Source: Streptomyces sp. Root431
GTDB lineage: Bacteria; Actinomycetota; Actinomycetes; Streptomycetales; Streptomycetaceae
Reading direction: 5' to 3'
DNA: 64,000 nt
Assembly: GCF_001426585.1 (NCBI RefSeq)
Contig: NZ_LMEI01000006.1
Location: 300,956-364,955, forward strand
A model generated the notes under the pieces. That model was given only the letters and a program-made list of their open reading frames with translations. It was not told where the DNA came from and did no database searches. The number at the start of each line of letters is the position of its first letter. The stretch's first letter is position 1. Both the position numbers and the translations under genes were made by a program. Positions 24,968-35,083 of this stretch are shown in pieces.

Positions 24968-25276
24968 TCAGGACCGGCGGGCCGCCCGCTTGAGCGCCGC
25001 GAGGAAGCGCCCCGACTCCTCGGCCTGGCCGCCGTCCCCGTGGTGCAGGGTCAGCCGGTACCGGGTGCCGTTCACCGTCGCCACCGCCTCGTCGGCCTTC
25101 GCGAACCACGGCCGCCCCGCGCGTACGGCGCTCACCGGCGCGCTGTCGATCTCGCTGCCGTAGCTCGTGAGCAGCGCGAGCCGGCCGTCCTCGATCCGCA
25201 CCTCTCCGGCGCGCGTCAGAGCGCGCGGCCAACGTGCGATCCGTACGCCCCGCGCGCTGAACTCGGGTCCCTCCAT
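24968..25276 (-). CDS. hypothetical protein, small beta-rich domain
   Basis: 102-aa protein I do not recognise by family. Alternating strands ([41 protein letters not shown]) and a final helix rich in Arg ([12 protein letters not shown]) suggest a PH-like or SH3-like fold. No signal peptide. GAGAGGGG lies upstream of the ATG at 25276. It stands alone between the RsbW-like gene and the PLP enzyme. Confidence 0.65.
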   Translation of the reverse strand: MEGPEFSARGVRIARWPRALTRAGEVRIEDGRLALLTSYGSEIDSAPVSAVRAGRPWFAKADEAVATVNGTRYRLTLHHGDGGQAEESGRFLAALKRAARRS

Positions 25277-25448
25277 GCCGGTCCACCCCTCTCACCCGGT
25301 TTCCGTCACCAGTGTGCCGGGCCGCCCGCGCCCGCACCAGTGGCCGCGCCACAAGGGAGGCCTATGGGACATCAAAGGGAACGTTTGCCCAGGTGGGAGG
25401 GGTATTGTCGGCAACGGGCACCAGTGCAGTGAGCGAGGAGTGGGACGG

Positions 25449-26579
25449 ATGAGCACCACCGAGAACAGCGTGACCGCCGCGCCGGAGACCTTGGACGTCG
25501 ACCGCAGCGACCCGGCGTACCGGGCGTGGCTGAAAGAGGCCGTCCGCAAGGTCCAGGCCGATGCCAACCGCTCCGCCGACACCCATCTGCTGCGCTTCCC
25601 GCTCCCCGAGAAGTGGGGCATCGACCTCTACCTCAAGGACGAGTCGACCCACCCGACCGGCAGCCTCAAGCACCGGCTCGCCCGCTCCCTCTTCCTCTAC
25701 GGGCTCTGCAACGGCTGGATCCGGCCCGGGAAGCCCGTCATCGAGGCCTCCAGCGGTTCGACCGCCGTCTCCGAGGCGTACTTCGCCAAGCTCGTCGGCG
25801 TGCCCTTCATCGCCGTGATGCCCCGCACGACCAGCCCCGAGAAGTGCCGGCTCATCGAGTTCCACGGCGGCGAGTGTCACTTCGTCGACGACTCGCGGAC
25901 GATGTACGAGGAGTCCGCGGCCCTCGCGGCGCGCACCGGCGGCCACTACATGGACCAGTTCACCTACGCGGAGCGGGCCACCGACTGGCGGGGCAACAAC
26001 AACATCGCCGAATCGATCTACCAGCAGCTGAAGCTGGAGCGCTACCCGGAGCCCGCCTGGATCGTGGCCACGGCCGGCACCGGCGGCACCTCGGCGACCA
26101 TCGCCCGCTACGTCCACTACATGCAGCACGACACCCGGATCTGCGTCGCCGACCCGGAGAACTCCTGCTTCTTCGCCGGGTGGACCGACAACGACCCGGA
26201 CGCGACCTCCGACTGCGGCTCGCGCATCGAGGGCATCGGCCGGCCCCGCATGGAGCCGAGCTTCGTCCCGGGCGCGATCGACCGCATGATGAAGGTCCCC
26301 GACGCCGCGAGCGTCGCCGCCGTCCGCGCCCTGGAGAAGGCCATAGGGCGCAAGGCGGGCGGCTCCACCGGCACCGGCCTGTGGAGCGCCTTCAAGATCG
26401 TGGCCGAGATGGTCGAGCAGGGGCGCACCGGCAGTATCGTGACCCTGATCTGCGACCCGGGCGAGCGCTACCTCGACAAGTACTACTCCGACACCTGGCT
26501 GGCCGCCCAGGGCCTGGACATCGCCCCGTACAGCGCCGCTATCGAGCGGTTCCTGGAGACGGGGGCCTGGCCGGAGTGA
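25449..26579 (+). CDS. PLP-dependent cysteine synthase/desulfhydrase family (Cds1-like)
   Basis: 376-aa fold-type II PLP enzyme. Schiff-base Lys74 in TGSLKHR, the substrate loop [11 protein letters not shown] and the phosphate-binding TAGTGGTSA at about residues 203-211. The sequence pattern resembles mycobacterial Cds1, an L-cysteine desulfhydrase releasing H2S, more than CysK/CysM; this comparison is from memory. GGAG precedes the ATG at 25449. The 3' end overlaps the convergent SRPBCC gene by 41 bp. Confidence 0.82.
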   Translation: MSTTENSVTAAPETLDVDRSDPAYRAWLKEAVRKVQADANRSADTHLLRFPLPEKWGIDLYLKDESTHPTGSLKHRLARSLFLYGLCNGWIRPGKPVIEASSGSTAVSEAYFAKLVGVPFIAVMPRTTSPEKCRLIEFHGGECHFVDDSRTMYEESAALAARTGGHYMDQFTYAERATDWRGNNNIAESIYQQLKLERYPEPAWIVATAGTGGTSATIARYVHYMQHDTRICVADPENSCFFAGWTDNDPDATSDCGSRIEGIGRPRMEPSFVPGAIDRMMKVPDAASVAAVRALEKAIGRKAGGSTGTGLWSAFKIVAEMVEQGRTGSIVTLICDPGERYLDKYYSDTWLAAQGLDIAPYSAAIERFLETGAWPE

Positions 26580-27039
26580 GCCGCCGGTCCAGGCGGCGCG
26601 CCGCGTCCCGGAAGGACAGCCCGAGACCGGGGCGGGCGACGAGGAGCGCGAGCCGGAACGGCGCCGCGCCGTCGACGGCCATGGTCCACCGCAGGCGCGT
26701 GCCCTTCCCGGCGGGGGAGAGGGCCCACTCCTCCGCCATGGCCGTGACCCCGGGCGCGTTCGTCAGGTCCACCCGGTAGCCGTACCGGACGTCGGGCTCG
26801 GCGGCGAGGATCGTCTCCTCGAAGACGATCCCGCCCCGCAGCCGGATGGTCCGGCCGGCGCCGTCCCCCGTCGGGACGGCGGAGACCACGGCCGTGAACC
26901 AGGAGGGCATGCTGCCCACCTCCACGGCCAGCGACCGGTAGACGGCCGGCGGTGGCGCTTCCAGCGTCGCCGTGTGGACGAGACGGACGGGTGCGCTTGC
27001 GGTGAAGTCGAGCTCCACCGGCCTCAGTCGGCGTGCCAT
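26539..27039 (-). CDS. SRPBCC-family protein
   Basis: 166-aa START/Bet v1-like hydrophobic-pocket protein: opening strand [20 protein letters not shown], then [32 protein letters not shown] and a long C-terminal helix. ATG at 27039 has GGGGAGG 8 nt upstream. The last 41 bp are antisense to the end of the PLP-enzyme gene, so the two transcripts overlap. A second SRPBCC gene follows upstream at 27.2 kb. Ligand unknown. Confidence 0.8.
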   Translation of the reverse strand: MARRLRPVELDFTASAPVRLVHTATLEAPPPAVYRSLAVEVGSMPSWFTAVVSAVPTGDGAGRTIRLRGGIVFEETILAAEPDVRYGYRVDLTNAPGVTAMAEEWALSPAGKGTRLRWTMAVDGAAPFRLALLVARPGLGLSFRDAARRLDRRLTPARPPSPGTAR

Positions 27040-27129
27040 GGACCGGACCTCCCCAGGACGGACGCGGAAGTGCACCCTAGCTGACAGGATGTCAACGGCA
27101 CAGGGTGCCGACCGACGAGGACCCCGGGC

Positions 27130-27196
27130 AAGGCCTCAAGGCCTCAAGGCCCTCAGGCCTTAGGCCTTAGGCCTCAGCCCTCAGGCCTCAAGGCCC
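27130..27196. repeat. AGGCCT short-repeat tract
   Basis: A 67-bp tract of 7-9-bp units built on AGGCCT: six exact AGGCCT copies plus AGGCCC and AGCCCT variants, between the two SRPBCC genes. The unit is itself palindromic, so the tract can fold in many registers. Confidence 0.8.
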
Positions 27197-27203
27197 CACG
27201 TCC

Positions 27204-27641
27204 CTAAGGTCGGAGCAGACCGTCCACCGCCCGGCCGAACAGAACCCGCCCCGCTCGCGCCAGGACCGGGTCGAAAGCGCGCGGCAGGCCCCGTACCGCG
27301 AGCTCCTCCGTCCACTCCACCCGGCACCCGCCGCCCGGAGCCGCTGACACCTCGACCTGCGCCCAACCCCGCACGACCCGGCCGGACTTCTCCAGGCGGC
27401 ACACGCCGGGCCGTCCCGCCGCCGGCGGCTCCCACCGCACGACCTCCATCGGGTCGTCGAAGGCCAGCCGGCCGATCCCGGTCCGCGCGGTGAACCGCGT
27501 CCCCGCACCGTTCGGGCCCGAGGTCAGGACCCTCGTCCGGGTGAGCGGCACCTGGCGGCCGTGCGCCGGCCAGTCCGTCAGCCGCCGCCACACCTCGTCC
27601 GGTGCCAGCGGTACGGTCCGCTCGACCCGGAAGAGGGTCAT
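27204..27641 (-). CDS. SRPBCC-family protein
   Basis: 145-aa Bet v1-like protein starting MTLFRVERTVPLAPDEVWRR, with FTARTGIGRLAFDDPMEVVRWEP and CRVEWTEELAVRGL as later strands. The ATG at 27641 overlaps the stop of the DeoR gene (ATGA at 27638-27641), so it is translated with the regulator. Probably a ligand-binding or polyketide-cyclase-like protein; nothing indicates the ligand. Confidence 0.8.
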   Translation of the reverse strand: MTLFRVERTVPLAPDEVWRRLTDWPAHGRQVPLTRTRVLTSGPNGAGTRFTARTGIGRLAFDDPMEVVRWEPPAAGRPGVCRLEKSGRVVRGWAQVEVSAAPGGGCRVEWTEELAVRGLPRAFDPVLARAGRVLFGRAVDGLLRP

Positions 27642-28465
27642 GCCGGCTCCTCGCCCGCCACCACGAGCCCCGGCAGGTGCTCCGTCACCTCGCCGCGCAC
27701 CCCCTCGCCGAGGCCGCGGTCCGTCACCCAGGTGTCCACCTCGCCCAGGTCGGCGAAGGAACTCAGGCCCACCGTCCCCCACTTGGTGTGGTCGGCGACC
27801 ACGACCACCCGGCGCGCCGACCGCATCAGGCACCGGTTGGTCTCCGCCTCCGCGAGGTTCGGCGTCGACAGGCCGGCCTCGACCGAGATGCCGTGCACCC
27901 CGAGGAACAGCAGGTCGAAGTGGAGCGAGCGGATCGCCCGGTCCGCGACCGCGCCGACCAACGCGTCGGACGGCGTACGGACCCCGCCCGTCAGGACGAC
28001 GGTCGCCGCGCCGCGCCGCACCTCGGCCCCGCCGCCCGTCAGTTGCGCCTCGTGGAACACGTCGGCGACCCGCACCGAGTTCGTCACCACCGTCAGGTCC
28101 GGCACGTCGAGCAGATGCCGCGCCAGCGCGTACGTCGTCGTCCCGCCGGACAGGGCGATCGCCGTGCCCGGCGCGACCAGCGCCGCCGCGGCCCGCGCGA
28201 TCTCGTCCTTGGCGCTCGGTTCGAGCACCGACTTCGCCTCGAAGCCCGGCTCGTGGGTGCTCGCCTCGACCACCGGCACGGCCCCGCCGTGCACCTTCGC
28301 CAGCATGCCCTGCCGCGCCAGCGCGTCCAGGTCGCGGCGGATCGTCATGTCCGAGACGTTCAGCCGGCGGGTCAGCTCGTTCACCCGCACACCGCCGCGC
28401 CGCCGGACCTCGTCGAGGATCAGGGCGCGCCGCTGCTCCGCGAGGAGGTTCTGGTTGTCAGTCAC
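27638..28465 (-). CDS. DeoR/GlpR-family transcriptional regulator
   Basis: 275-aa sugar-type regulator. N-terminal DeoR winged helix at residues 10-60 (EVRRRGGVRVNELTRRLNVS, MTIRRDLDALARQG) and a C-terminal phospho-sugar-sensing domain with the SGGTTTYALARHL and FLGVHGIS motifs. GTG at 28465 gives a normal family length. It is co-transcribed with the downstream SRPBCC gene and divergent from the large membrane protein gene. No obvious sugar catabolic target nearby. Confidence 0.9.
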   Translation of the reverse strand: MTDNQNLLAEQRRALILDEVRRRGGVRVNELTRRLNVSDMTIRRDLDALARQGMLAKVHGGAVPVVEASTHEPGFEAKSVLEPSAKDEIARAAAALVAPGTAIALSGGTTTYALARHLLDVPDLTVVTNSVRVADVFHEAQLTGGGAEVRRGAATVVLTGGVRTPSDALVGAVADRAIRSLHFDLLFLGVHGISVEAGLSTPNLAEAETNRCLMRSARRVVVVADHTKWGTVGLSSFADLGEVDTWVTDRGLGEGVRGEVTEHLPGLVVAGEEPA

Positions 28466-28491
28466 CGCCGGGGCCGGTCCTTCCGCAGAGA

Positions 28492-28506
28492 ACAAGGGGA
28501 TCTTGT
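28492..28506. promoter_or_regulatory. possible DeoR operator
   Basis: ACAAG-GGGAT-CTTGT, a 5-bp inverted repeat with a 5-bp spacer, 27 bp upstream of the DeoR start. Suggestive only. Confidence 0.35.
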
Positions 28507-28609
28507 CGGAACAGCGTCGGATTCGGTGAGAGTCCGTGCGCGGGCGCACGGCTGTCCGCGATCCTGTTTCCGACGTCGCATCCTCCCACTCAGAGAGGAA
28601 GTCCCCTAA

Positions 28610-31000
28610 GTGTCCCCTGCCACACCCGCCCCGGAGACCGGGGGCGCGGCGCTCGAACTCCTCGTCCACGGAGTCGGCGGAGCCACCCCGCAGTCCATGC
28701 TCGACGACCCCAGGACCGTACGCGTCACCGGCGACGGCACCGCCGCCGTGTACCGGCGCGCCGAGGACCTGGACGCCGAGGACCACCCCGAGCGGTACGC
28801 CGCGCGGCCGGTGCCGGAGGCGTACTGCTGGTCCAATCTCACCTCCGGTGACGGCACCCGCGCCCTGTGGCTGCTGCTCCTGCCCTTCATGGTCGCCAAC
28901 CTGGCCCACTGGATGCGCCCGCCCGCGCAGGGGATGCCGGGACTCGTCCGGCTGTACGGAGTCCTCGTCCGGCTCGTCGCGCTCACCCTCACCGTGCTCC
29001 TCACCGCCGCGGCCTGCGAGGTCGCGCTCGATCTGACGGCCTGGCAGTGCGCCGGCACCGCGGCCTGCTCCGACGCGTACTCCTGGCTCGGCTTCCTCGC
29101 CGCCGACCGGGGCGGCTGGTGGTCCGCGCCCGGGCGGCGCCTCGCCCTCGCCGCGCTCGTGCCGACGGCGCTCGTCGGCCTGCTCTGGTACCTGTCCAAC
29201 CGGACCTGGAGCGCGTACGAGGCCCAGCGTCCGCCCACCGGCTACGACGCTCCCGCGCCGGAGCCGCAGCCCGGGACACCGAGCGACACGGAGGCCGCCG
29301 ACCTCGCGGAGCCGCCCACCCCCGCCGAACTCCGCCCCGCCCTCGGCCGTCCCGGTTTCTGGTACGGGCGCCGCCTCGTCGCCCGGCTCCGGGCCGCACA
29401 CACCGCCGCCGGCTTCCTCACCGTCGCCGCGGCCATCGCCACCGCCACCGCCCGCCACGACACCGGGGCGCGCGCGGTCTTGGGCCTCGCTCTCCAGACC
29501 GCCCTCGTCGCCCTCTGCGCCGTCGTCCTGTGGGTCGTCTGCCGCCGGGGCCGCAGCGAGCGCCGCCTCGACCTGCGCGTCGAGCGCACCCTCGTGTCCT
29601 GGCTGCCCGGCTCCGCCCTCGTGCTGCTCGCCCTCACCGCCCTGCACGCCGGCTGGTCCCGCCCCGGCTGGGCCTCCGGCGGCACCCTCCCCGGCGACGC
29701 CGCCTTCGGCGCCCTCACCCTCGCCCAGGGCGGTCTGGTCGTCGCCCTCGGTGCGGTCGCGCTGCTCCTCCAGCGGCCCCGCAGGGACCCGCGCACCGCG
29801 CTGCGCGGACTCGGCGGCCCCGCCGTCGCCATGCTCGCCTGCGCCCTCGCCGGGGTCATGTCCGGCGGTGTCGCCCAGCGCGTCGCCGACTGGCTCGACG
29901 GTTCCGGCGCGGGCGAGGGCGGCCCCCGGATCGGCCCGCCCGTACTGCTCAGCTGGCAGGCGTCCGTCATCCCCGTCCTGCTCCTGCTGCTGCTCGTGCC
30001 CGCCGCCCTCCTCGCCGTACGGACCGTGGTCGACGCCCGGCGGCTGCGGCCCGCCGTCGAGGCCGACTACGACGCCGCGGACGAACCGGACCCCGTCCGT
30101 ACGGGGCAGATCGCGGCCGGCCGGGCCCGCGCGGCGCTCACCGACTCCGCGCCCGTCCTCGTCGGTGTCGTCTCCGGCGCGACCCTGCTCCTCGGAGCCG
30201 CGTCCGTCGCCGGCGCCTGGGCCAGCGGAAACGTCCCCGGCCGGGCCTTCGACGGAGCCCACCCCGCGATCGCCTCGGCCGCCTCGGCCGCCCAGGCCAT
30301 CGGCTCCTGGATGATCGGCCTCGGCTTCCTGCTCTTCGTCACCTGGGGCCGCCGCGCCTACAAGGACGCGTCGGCCCGCCGTACGATCGGCATCCTCTGG
30401 GACGTGGGCACCTTCTGGCCGCGCGCCGCCCACCCCTTCGCCCCGCCCTGCTACGCCGAACGGGCCGTCCCCGACCTCACCTGGCGCATGAGCTCCTGGA
30501 CCCGAGGCACCGGCGGCAGGCTCGTCATCTCCGGCCACTCCCAGGGCAGCGTCCTCGCCGCGGCCGCCGTCTGGCAGCTGACGCCCGCCACCCGCGGCCG
30601 GGTCGCGCTGCTCACCTACGGCTCACCTCTGGAGCGGCTCTACGGGCGCTGGTTCCCCGCCTACTTCGGCCCCGAGGCGCTGCGCTCACTGCACCGCACG
30701 GTCCACTGCTGGAGCAACCTCCACCGCGCCACCGACCCCATCGGCGGCCCCGTCCGCGTACCCGCCGAGGCGGGCCGCCCGGCCGTCGACGGAGACGTGC
30801 TGCTCGACCCCGTCGCGTACGGCCGCACCCGCGAGCACCCGCTGCCGGAACCGATCCTGGGCCACTCCGACTACCAGGCGGACCCGGCGTTCGCCGAGCG
30901 GCGCTCCGCCCTCCTCGACCGCCTTCCGCCCGCTCTTCCCCGCCAGCGCGAGCCGAACGGCCAGGAACATCAGGGGAGTTCGGGGAGGTCCTCCGGATAG
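28610..31000 (+). CDS. large integral membrane protein with alpha/beta-hydrolase motifs
   Basis: 796-aa protein. It opens with [10 protein letters not shown], an oxyanion-loop-like HG motif at about residues 12-21. Many membrane helices follow between 85 and 570. The C-terminal part carries a nucleophile-elbow GHSQG (about residue 644, GxSxG) followed by [12 protein letters not shown] and a histidine-containing GHSDYQ near the end. Thus the two halves of an alpha/beta-hydrolase appear split by a long membrane region. Possibly a membrane lipase or esterase; no signal peptide. GTG at 28610 follows GAGGAAG. The 3' end overlaps the convergent AAA gene by 31 bp. Confidence 0.78.
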   Translation: MSPATPAPETGGAALELLVHGVGGATPQSMLDDPRTVRVTGDGTAAVYRRAEDLDAEDHPERYAARPVPEAYCWSNLTSGDGTRALWLLLLPFMVANLAHWMRPPAQGMPGLVRLYGVLVRLVALTLTVLLTAAACEVALDLTAWQCAGTAACSDAYSWLGFLAADRGGWWSAPGRRLALAALVPTALVGLLWYLSNRTWSAYEAQRPPTGYDAPAPEPQPGTPSDTEAADLAEPPTPAELRPALGRPGFWYGRRLVARLRAAHTAAGFLTVAAAIATATARHDTGARAVLGLALQTALVALCAVVLWVVCRRGRSERRLDLRVERTLVSWLPGSALVLLALTALHAGWSRPGWASGGTLPGDAAFGALTLAQGGLVVALGAVALLLQRPRRDPRTALRGLGGPAVAMLACALAGVMSGGVAQRVADWLDGSGAGEGGPRIGPPVLLSWQASVIPVLLLLLLVPAALLAVRTVVDARRLRPAVEADYDAADEPDPVRTGQIAAGRARAALTDSAPVLVGVVSGATLLLGAASVAGAWASGNVPGRAFDGAHPAIASAASAAQAIGSWMIGLGFLLFVTWGRRAYKDASARRTIGILWDVGTFWPRAAHPFAPPCYAERAVPDLTWRMSSWTRGTGGRLVISGHSQGSVLAAAAVWQLTPATRGRVALLTYGSPLERLYGRWFPAYFGPEALRSLHRTVHCWSNLHRATDPIGGPVRVPAEAGRPAVDGDVLLDPVAYGRTREHPLPEPILGHSDYQADPAFAERRSALLDRLPPALPRQREPNGQEHQGSSGRSSG

Positions 31001-33375
31001 AGCAGGGTCAGGTCGTCCGTGCTCGGCTCGGCGAGCGCGGCGACCCGGCCCGCGTGCCGCTCCACCATCGACTCGAACGTCTGCCGCGCCGTGCGGCCGT
31101 TGCCGAAGGCCGGGCCCTTGGGCAGCTTCGTGAAGTACGTGAGCAGGGCGTCGTCCGTGCCCGGCACCAGCCGGTACTCGTGCTCGTCGGCCTGCTGCCC
31201 CACGATCCGCAGGAGCTCGTCCGGCGCGTAGTCACCGAAGCTGATGGTCCGTGAGAAACGGGAAGCCACACCGGGGTTGACGGTGAGGAAGCGCTCCATC
31301 TCCGCCGTGTACCCGGCGACGATGACGACCACCGCGTCCCGGTGGTCCTCCATCAGCTTCACGAGCGTGTCGATCGCCTCGCGGCCGAAGTCCCGACCGG
31401 AGTCCTCCGGCGACAGCGCGTACGCCTCGTCGACGAACAGCACCCCGCCGCGCGCCCGGTCGAAGGCCTCCTGCGTCCGGATCGCGGTCGAGCCGATGTG
31501 CTCGCCGACCAGGTCCACCCGGGAGACCTCCACCAGGTGGCCCCGCTCCAGGACGCCGAGCGAGGCGAGGATCTCGCCGTACAGCCGGGCCACGGTCGTC
31601 TTGCCGGTGCCGGGGTTGCCCGTGAAGACCAGATGGCGGCGGACCGAGGCCGCCTTGAGCCCCGCCTCCTGTCGCCGGCGGCCCACCTCGATCATGTTGG
31701 TGAGCGTCCGCACCTCGTGCTTGACGCTCTCCAGGCCGACCAGCGCGTCCAGTTCGCCGAGCACGTCCTGCGAGGAGCGGGCCTCGGGCGCCGGCTCCAC
31801 GGGCGCCGGGGCCGCCGGCTGGGTACGCGGCACGGGGACCGTCCCGAGGAGCCCCGCCGGCTGCGTGGCCGTCAGGACGGTGCCGACGTCGGGGACGGAG
31901 GAGCGGACGGCGCTCTCGTCGCTGGTGCAGTCCTCCGCGACCGCGCCCTCCTCGGGGAACTCGTACCCGCCGCGCGCACACCGCTCCGTACGGCACTTGC
32001 GCAGGCTCGTCCGGCAGCCGTCCGTCACGTGGAAGCCGTAGCCGCCGCTGCCCGTGACCCGGCAGCCGGTGAAGGAGCCGCGACCCTCGGCCGACACGTA
32101 GAAACCGGCCTCGGCGGGCGAGGTGACCGTGCACCGGTCGATCGTGGGGTCGGCGCCCTTGGTGACGATGACCCCGGTCTGCACGGCGTCGATCGTGCAC
32201 CCCGCGAGGGTGCCGCCGCTGCCGTGGTCCCGGAACCAGGCACCCGTGGAGGCCTCCCGGATCCGGCAGTCGTCGAGCTGGGCCGTCGCCCCGTCGCTCA
32301 CCGACACCGCCGTGTTCTTCACCTGCGACAGGTCGCTGTCGACCACGTCCACGCGCGAACCCCGGTCGAGGACGAAGAGCGCGTCCGGCACGTCGTGCAC
32401 CCGGCAGGCGTCGAGGACGACGGTCGCGCCGTCGCTCACCCACACCGCCGGATAGTCGCCCGTACTGTCGTGGATCTCGCACTGGTTGGCGTCCACGCGC
32501 GTGCCCGGGTCCCAGACCGACAGTCCGTTGCGGCCGAAACGGCGGACCGTCGACCGGGTCAGGGTCAGCACGGAGCGCGAGCGCAGGTCGACCGCGTTCT
32601 CCGGGACGTCGTGGATGTCGCAGTCCGAGAGCGTCAGCACCGCGTCCGTGTCGAGGGTGATGCCGTCCGCCGACGTGCGGTGCACCGAGGAGTCGGTGAA
32701 GTGCGCGGTGGCGCGGGCCGCGATCTGGATGCCGGCGCCCTTGATCTCGTACACCTCGCAGCCGAGGCCCTCCAGGCCGCTGCCCTCGCCGGTGACCGCG
32801 ATCCCGGCGCCGGATGCGTGGTGCACCCGGCAGCGCTCCAGCCGCGGATGCGCCCCGCCGCGCACCGATACGCCCGCCTGCCCGGCGGAGACCACCTCGC
32901 ACTCCTCGAACACCCCGCCCGCGCCGTCGACCACGGCGATGCCGACGCCGGCCGGGTTGTCGATCGTGCAGCGGCGGACGGTCGGACGGGCGGCTCCCCG
33001 CACCTCGATCCCGGCGGCCGAGCGGGTCATGATCCGCAGGTCGAGCAGCTCGGGCGTGCCGTCCTCGACGAGCAGCGCGGGCGCGGCGACGTCCTGTCCC
33101 TCGATGTGCAGGTCCTGGACGGTGACGGAGGCGCGGACCGTCAGTGCCACCCCGTCCGGCGGCGCGATCCGCACGGAACCGACCGAGCCCTCGGGGCCGC
33201 GCAGGGTGACGGCCCGCCGCACGACCAGGTTCTCCCGGTAGGTGCCGGGCGCGACGGTCAGGATGTCCCCGTCGCTCGCGGCCTCCAGCGCGGCGGCGAG
33301 AGAGGCGTACTCACCCGTGCGGCGCCGCCACCGCGAAGTGCCGGTGTGCGTCACCTGGACCGTGCCCTGTGCCAT
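30970..33375 (-). CDS. right-handed beta-helix protein fused to CbxX/CfxQ-type AAA ATPase
   Basis: 801-aa protein. Residues 40-480 are about eighteen short repeats of the parallel beta-helix type (for example [32 protein letters not shown] patterns with regular Cys/Arg/Val). After a Pro/Ala linker (500-530), an AAA domain follows: Walker [10 protein letters not shown] at about 585, Walker [11 protein letters not shown] at about 645, sensor and arginine-finger region SRFSRTISF. The AAA module resembles CbxX/SpoVK and the EccA of type VII secretion. It probably remodels a protein partner recognised by the helix. ATG at 33375; promoter not evident. Confidence 0.87.
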   Translation of the reverse strand: MAQGTVQVTHTGTSRWRRRTGEYASLAAALEAASDGDILTVAPGTYRENLVVRRAVTLRGPEGSVGSVRIAPPDGVALTVRASVTVQDLHIEGQDVAAPALLVEDGTPELLDLRIMTRSAAGIEVRGAARPTVRRCTIDNPAGVGIAVVDGAGGVFEECEVVSAGQAGVSVRGGAHPRLERCRVHHASGAGIAVTGEGSGLEGLGCEVYEIKGAGIQIAARATAHFTDSSVHRTSADGITLDTDAVLTLSDCDIHDVPENAVDLRSRSVLTLTRSTVRRFGRNGLSVWDPGTRVDANQCEIHDSTGDYPAVWVSDGATVVLDACRVHDVPDALFVLDRGSRVDVVDSDLSQVKNTAVSVSDGATAQLDDCRIREASTGAWFRDHGSGGTLAGCTIDAVQTGVIVTKGADPTIDRCTVTSPAEAGFYVSAEGRGSFTGCRVTGSGGYGFHVTDGCRTSLRKCRTERCARGGYEFPEEGAVAEDCTSDESAVRSSVPDVGTVLTATQPAGLLGTVPVPRTQPAAPAPVEPAPEARSSQDVLGELDALVGLESVKHEVRTLTNMIEVGRRRQEAGLKAASVRRHLVFTGNPGTGKTTVARLYGEILASLGVLERGHLVEVSRVDLVGEHIGSTAIRTQEAFDRARGGVLFVDEAYALSPEDSGRDFGREAIDTLVKLMEDHRDAVVVIVAGYTAEMERFLTVNPGVASRFSRTISFGDYAPDELLRIVGQQADEHEYRLVPGTDDALLTYFTKLPKGPAFGNGRTARQTFESMVERHAGRVAALAEPSTDDLTLLYPEDLPELP

Positions 33376-33514
33376 GGGTGTGCCCTGCCCCCGCCTGATG
33401 CCTCGCCGGTGTTTCGATGCCCCACCGTAGCGCGCGCGGTGGGTGGGGGTTGACGGGTCGCGAGGGCTTGTCCCGACGGGACAACGGGGAGGGCGTCGGG
33501 GGAGGGCCGCGGGG

Positions 33515-34123
33515 TCAGCTGCCGGTGTCGGCGCGGCCCCAGTCGGGGCCCACCGAGGCCCATGCGCGGTCCAGGCGCGCGTACCGCCGCAGGACGAGGC
33601 GGCGTACGGCGAGGCGGCGGACGGTCTCCACCAGCAGGCCGGTGAGGAGGGCCGCCATCAGACCGGCGATGACCGCGTGCGCGCGGGCCGTGCCCGCCGG
33701 CATCGGCGGGGACACCGGGTGTCCGGCGCGGTTCGTCCAGAGGGCGAAGGTGTCGCCGGGGGCGGAGTGGCGCCGGGCCGTGGCCACCGTGCCCGTACGG
33801 GTCGTGCCGTCGGGCGCGGTCCAGCGGGCCACCACGGAGCGGCGCAGGCGCTCCTCGCCGGCGGACTCGGCGGTGCGGGGGCCGCTCGCGGGCCCGTCGT
33901 CGAGGCGCACGACCCGGGCCGTCGTCGGCAGCCGCTGCTCCTGCTGCGTGTGGACCGCGCGCTGGAGCGAGTCGTTCGCCGAGGAGCCCGCGGCACAGCC
34001 GACGAGGGGCACGAGCAGGCAGAGGAGCGCGGCGGCCGTGAAGGCGACCCACGCCTCGACCAGGTCCGTGGTCCGGCGCAGGGGATTGCGTCGCCAGCGC
34101 CAGACTCCGGTGGCTGCCCGCAC
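33515..34123 (-). CDS. Rv1733c-like membrane protein
   Basis: 202-aa protein with two membrane helices, at about residues 25-48 and 148-168, flanking an extracytoplasmic domain of about 100 residues ([11 protein letters not shown] ... [17 protein letters not shown]). This two-helix plan and the [16 protein letters not shown] start resemble the mycobacterial Rv1733c family. GTG at 34123 follows GAGGGGG. Function unknown; several such paralogues are common in streptomycetes. Confidence 0.82.
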   Translation of the reverse strand: MRAATGVWRWRRNPLRRTTDLVEAWVAFTAAALLCLLVPLVGCAAGSSANDSLQRAVHTQQEQRLPTTARVVRLDDGPASGPRTAESAGEERLRRSVVARWTAPDGTTRTGTVATARRHSAPGDTFALWTNRAGHPVSPPMPAGTARAHAVIAGLMAALLTGLLVETVRRLAVRRLVLRRYARLDRAWASVGPDWGRADTGS

Positions 34124-34204
34124 GTCAGGACCCCCTCGTTGTTCGCCGCTCCTCCAACGAGTGTGCCCCGGGGCCGCGTTCCCCGCCTGTCGGGCGCGGG
34201 TTCC

Positions 34205-35029
34205 TCAGTCGAGGATCTTCACGGGGTCGCCGACCCGGACCGTGCCGCGGTGCTCGGGGACGAGGTTCTGGCCGAAGATGACCCGGCCGTCGCGCTTGCG
34301 GTGCAGGGCGAGGGAGCGCAGCGGCTCCTTGCCGCGCTCGGCGGTGAGCTGGTTCGTCGTGGTGACGACACAGCGCCCGCAGGGCCTGGCGACGCGGAAG
34401 GTGACCTCGCCGACGGCGAGCCGGGTCCAGCCGTCCTCCGCCCACGGGTCGGTCCCCTCGATCACGAGGTTCGGCCGGAACCGGTTCATCGGCAGGGGGC
34501 CCTCGTGGGCGTGGTCACCGGCCGCGATGAGGGAGTTGAGGGCGTCGAGCGAGGCCGTCGTGGCGGCGAGGAGCGGATAGCCGTCCGCGAAGCTCACCGT
34601 CTCGCCGGGCAGCGCGTACTCCGGGTCGACGGGCCGCCGGTGCTCGGGGGCGTCCATGTGGACGAGCCGGGCGTCCGTCTCCAGGTACGCGGAGACCCAG
34701 GCGGCCGCCTCGTCGCCGGCCGGGACCGCCTCCACGTACTTGTCGAAGATCTCCATCGTGATGGTGGCCGTGGGGGACGGCGCCTCGATCCTGACCGTCG
34801 GGTGGCCGGGCGCGGACAGCGCGACGCCGCCGTCCGCCAGGGGTTCGGCCGTGGCCAACGCCATCCGGGGGTGACGGCGTTGGGTCACGACCTTGCCCGC
34901 GGCGTCGACGACGGCCCAGCGGCGGTCCCCGGCGAGCCCCCAGGGCTGCACCTCGGCCTCCGTGGGGGCCAGTGCGCGCATGGCCTTCACCGGATGGACG
35001 TGGACGGAGCGGAGAACAGGAGTGGACAT
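34205..35029 (-). CDS. MOSC-domain protein (MOSC_N plus MOSC)
   Basis: 274-aa protein with an N-terminal beta-barrel MOSC_N domain (VHPVKAMRALAPTEAEV) and a C-terminal MOSC domain carrying the conserved Cys in ARPCGRCVVTT (about residues 219-229). Members such as YcbX/YiiM and mARC bind molybdenum cofactor as sulfur- or Mo-carrying reductases acting on N-hydroxylated compounds. Cytoplasmic. CAGGAT ends 6 nt before the ATG and could be a leaderless -10. Confidence 0.88.
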   Translation of the reverse strand: MSTPVLRSVHVHPVKAMRALAPTEAEVQPWGLAGDRRWAVVDAAGKVVTQRRHPRMALATAEPLADGGVALSAPGHPTVRIEAPSPTATITMEIFDKYVEAVPAGDEAAAWVSAYLETDARLVHMDAPEHRRPVDPEYALPGETVSFADGYPLLAATTASLDALNSLIAAGDHAHEGPLPMNRFRPNLVIEGTDPWAEDGWTRLAVGEVTFRVARPCGRCVVTTTNQLTAERGKEPLRSLALHRKRDGRVIFGQNLVPEHRGTVRVGDPVKILD

Positions 35030-35083
35030 GCGGTCATCCTGCCAGCCGCTCCGGACCTCCGTCGCCCGGTTTGTCCGGCCCGG

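Noticed and set aside
27638..30538. N-terminal extension of the DeoR regulator to 966 residues
   Set aside because: The extension is antisense to the membrane protein gene, while the DeoR fold starts at 28465 with normal family length.
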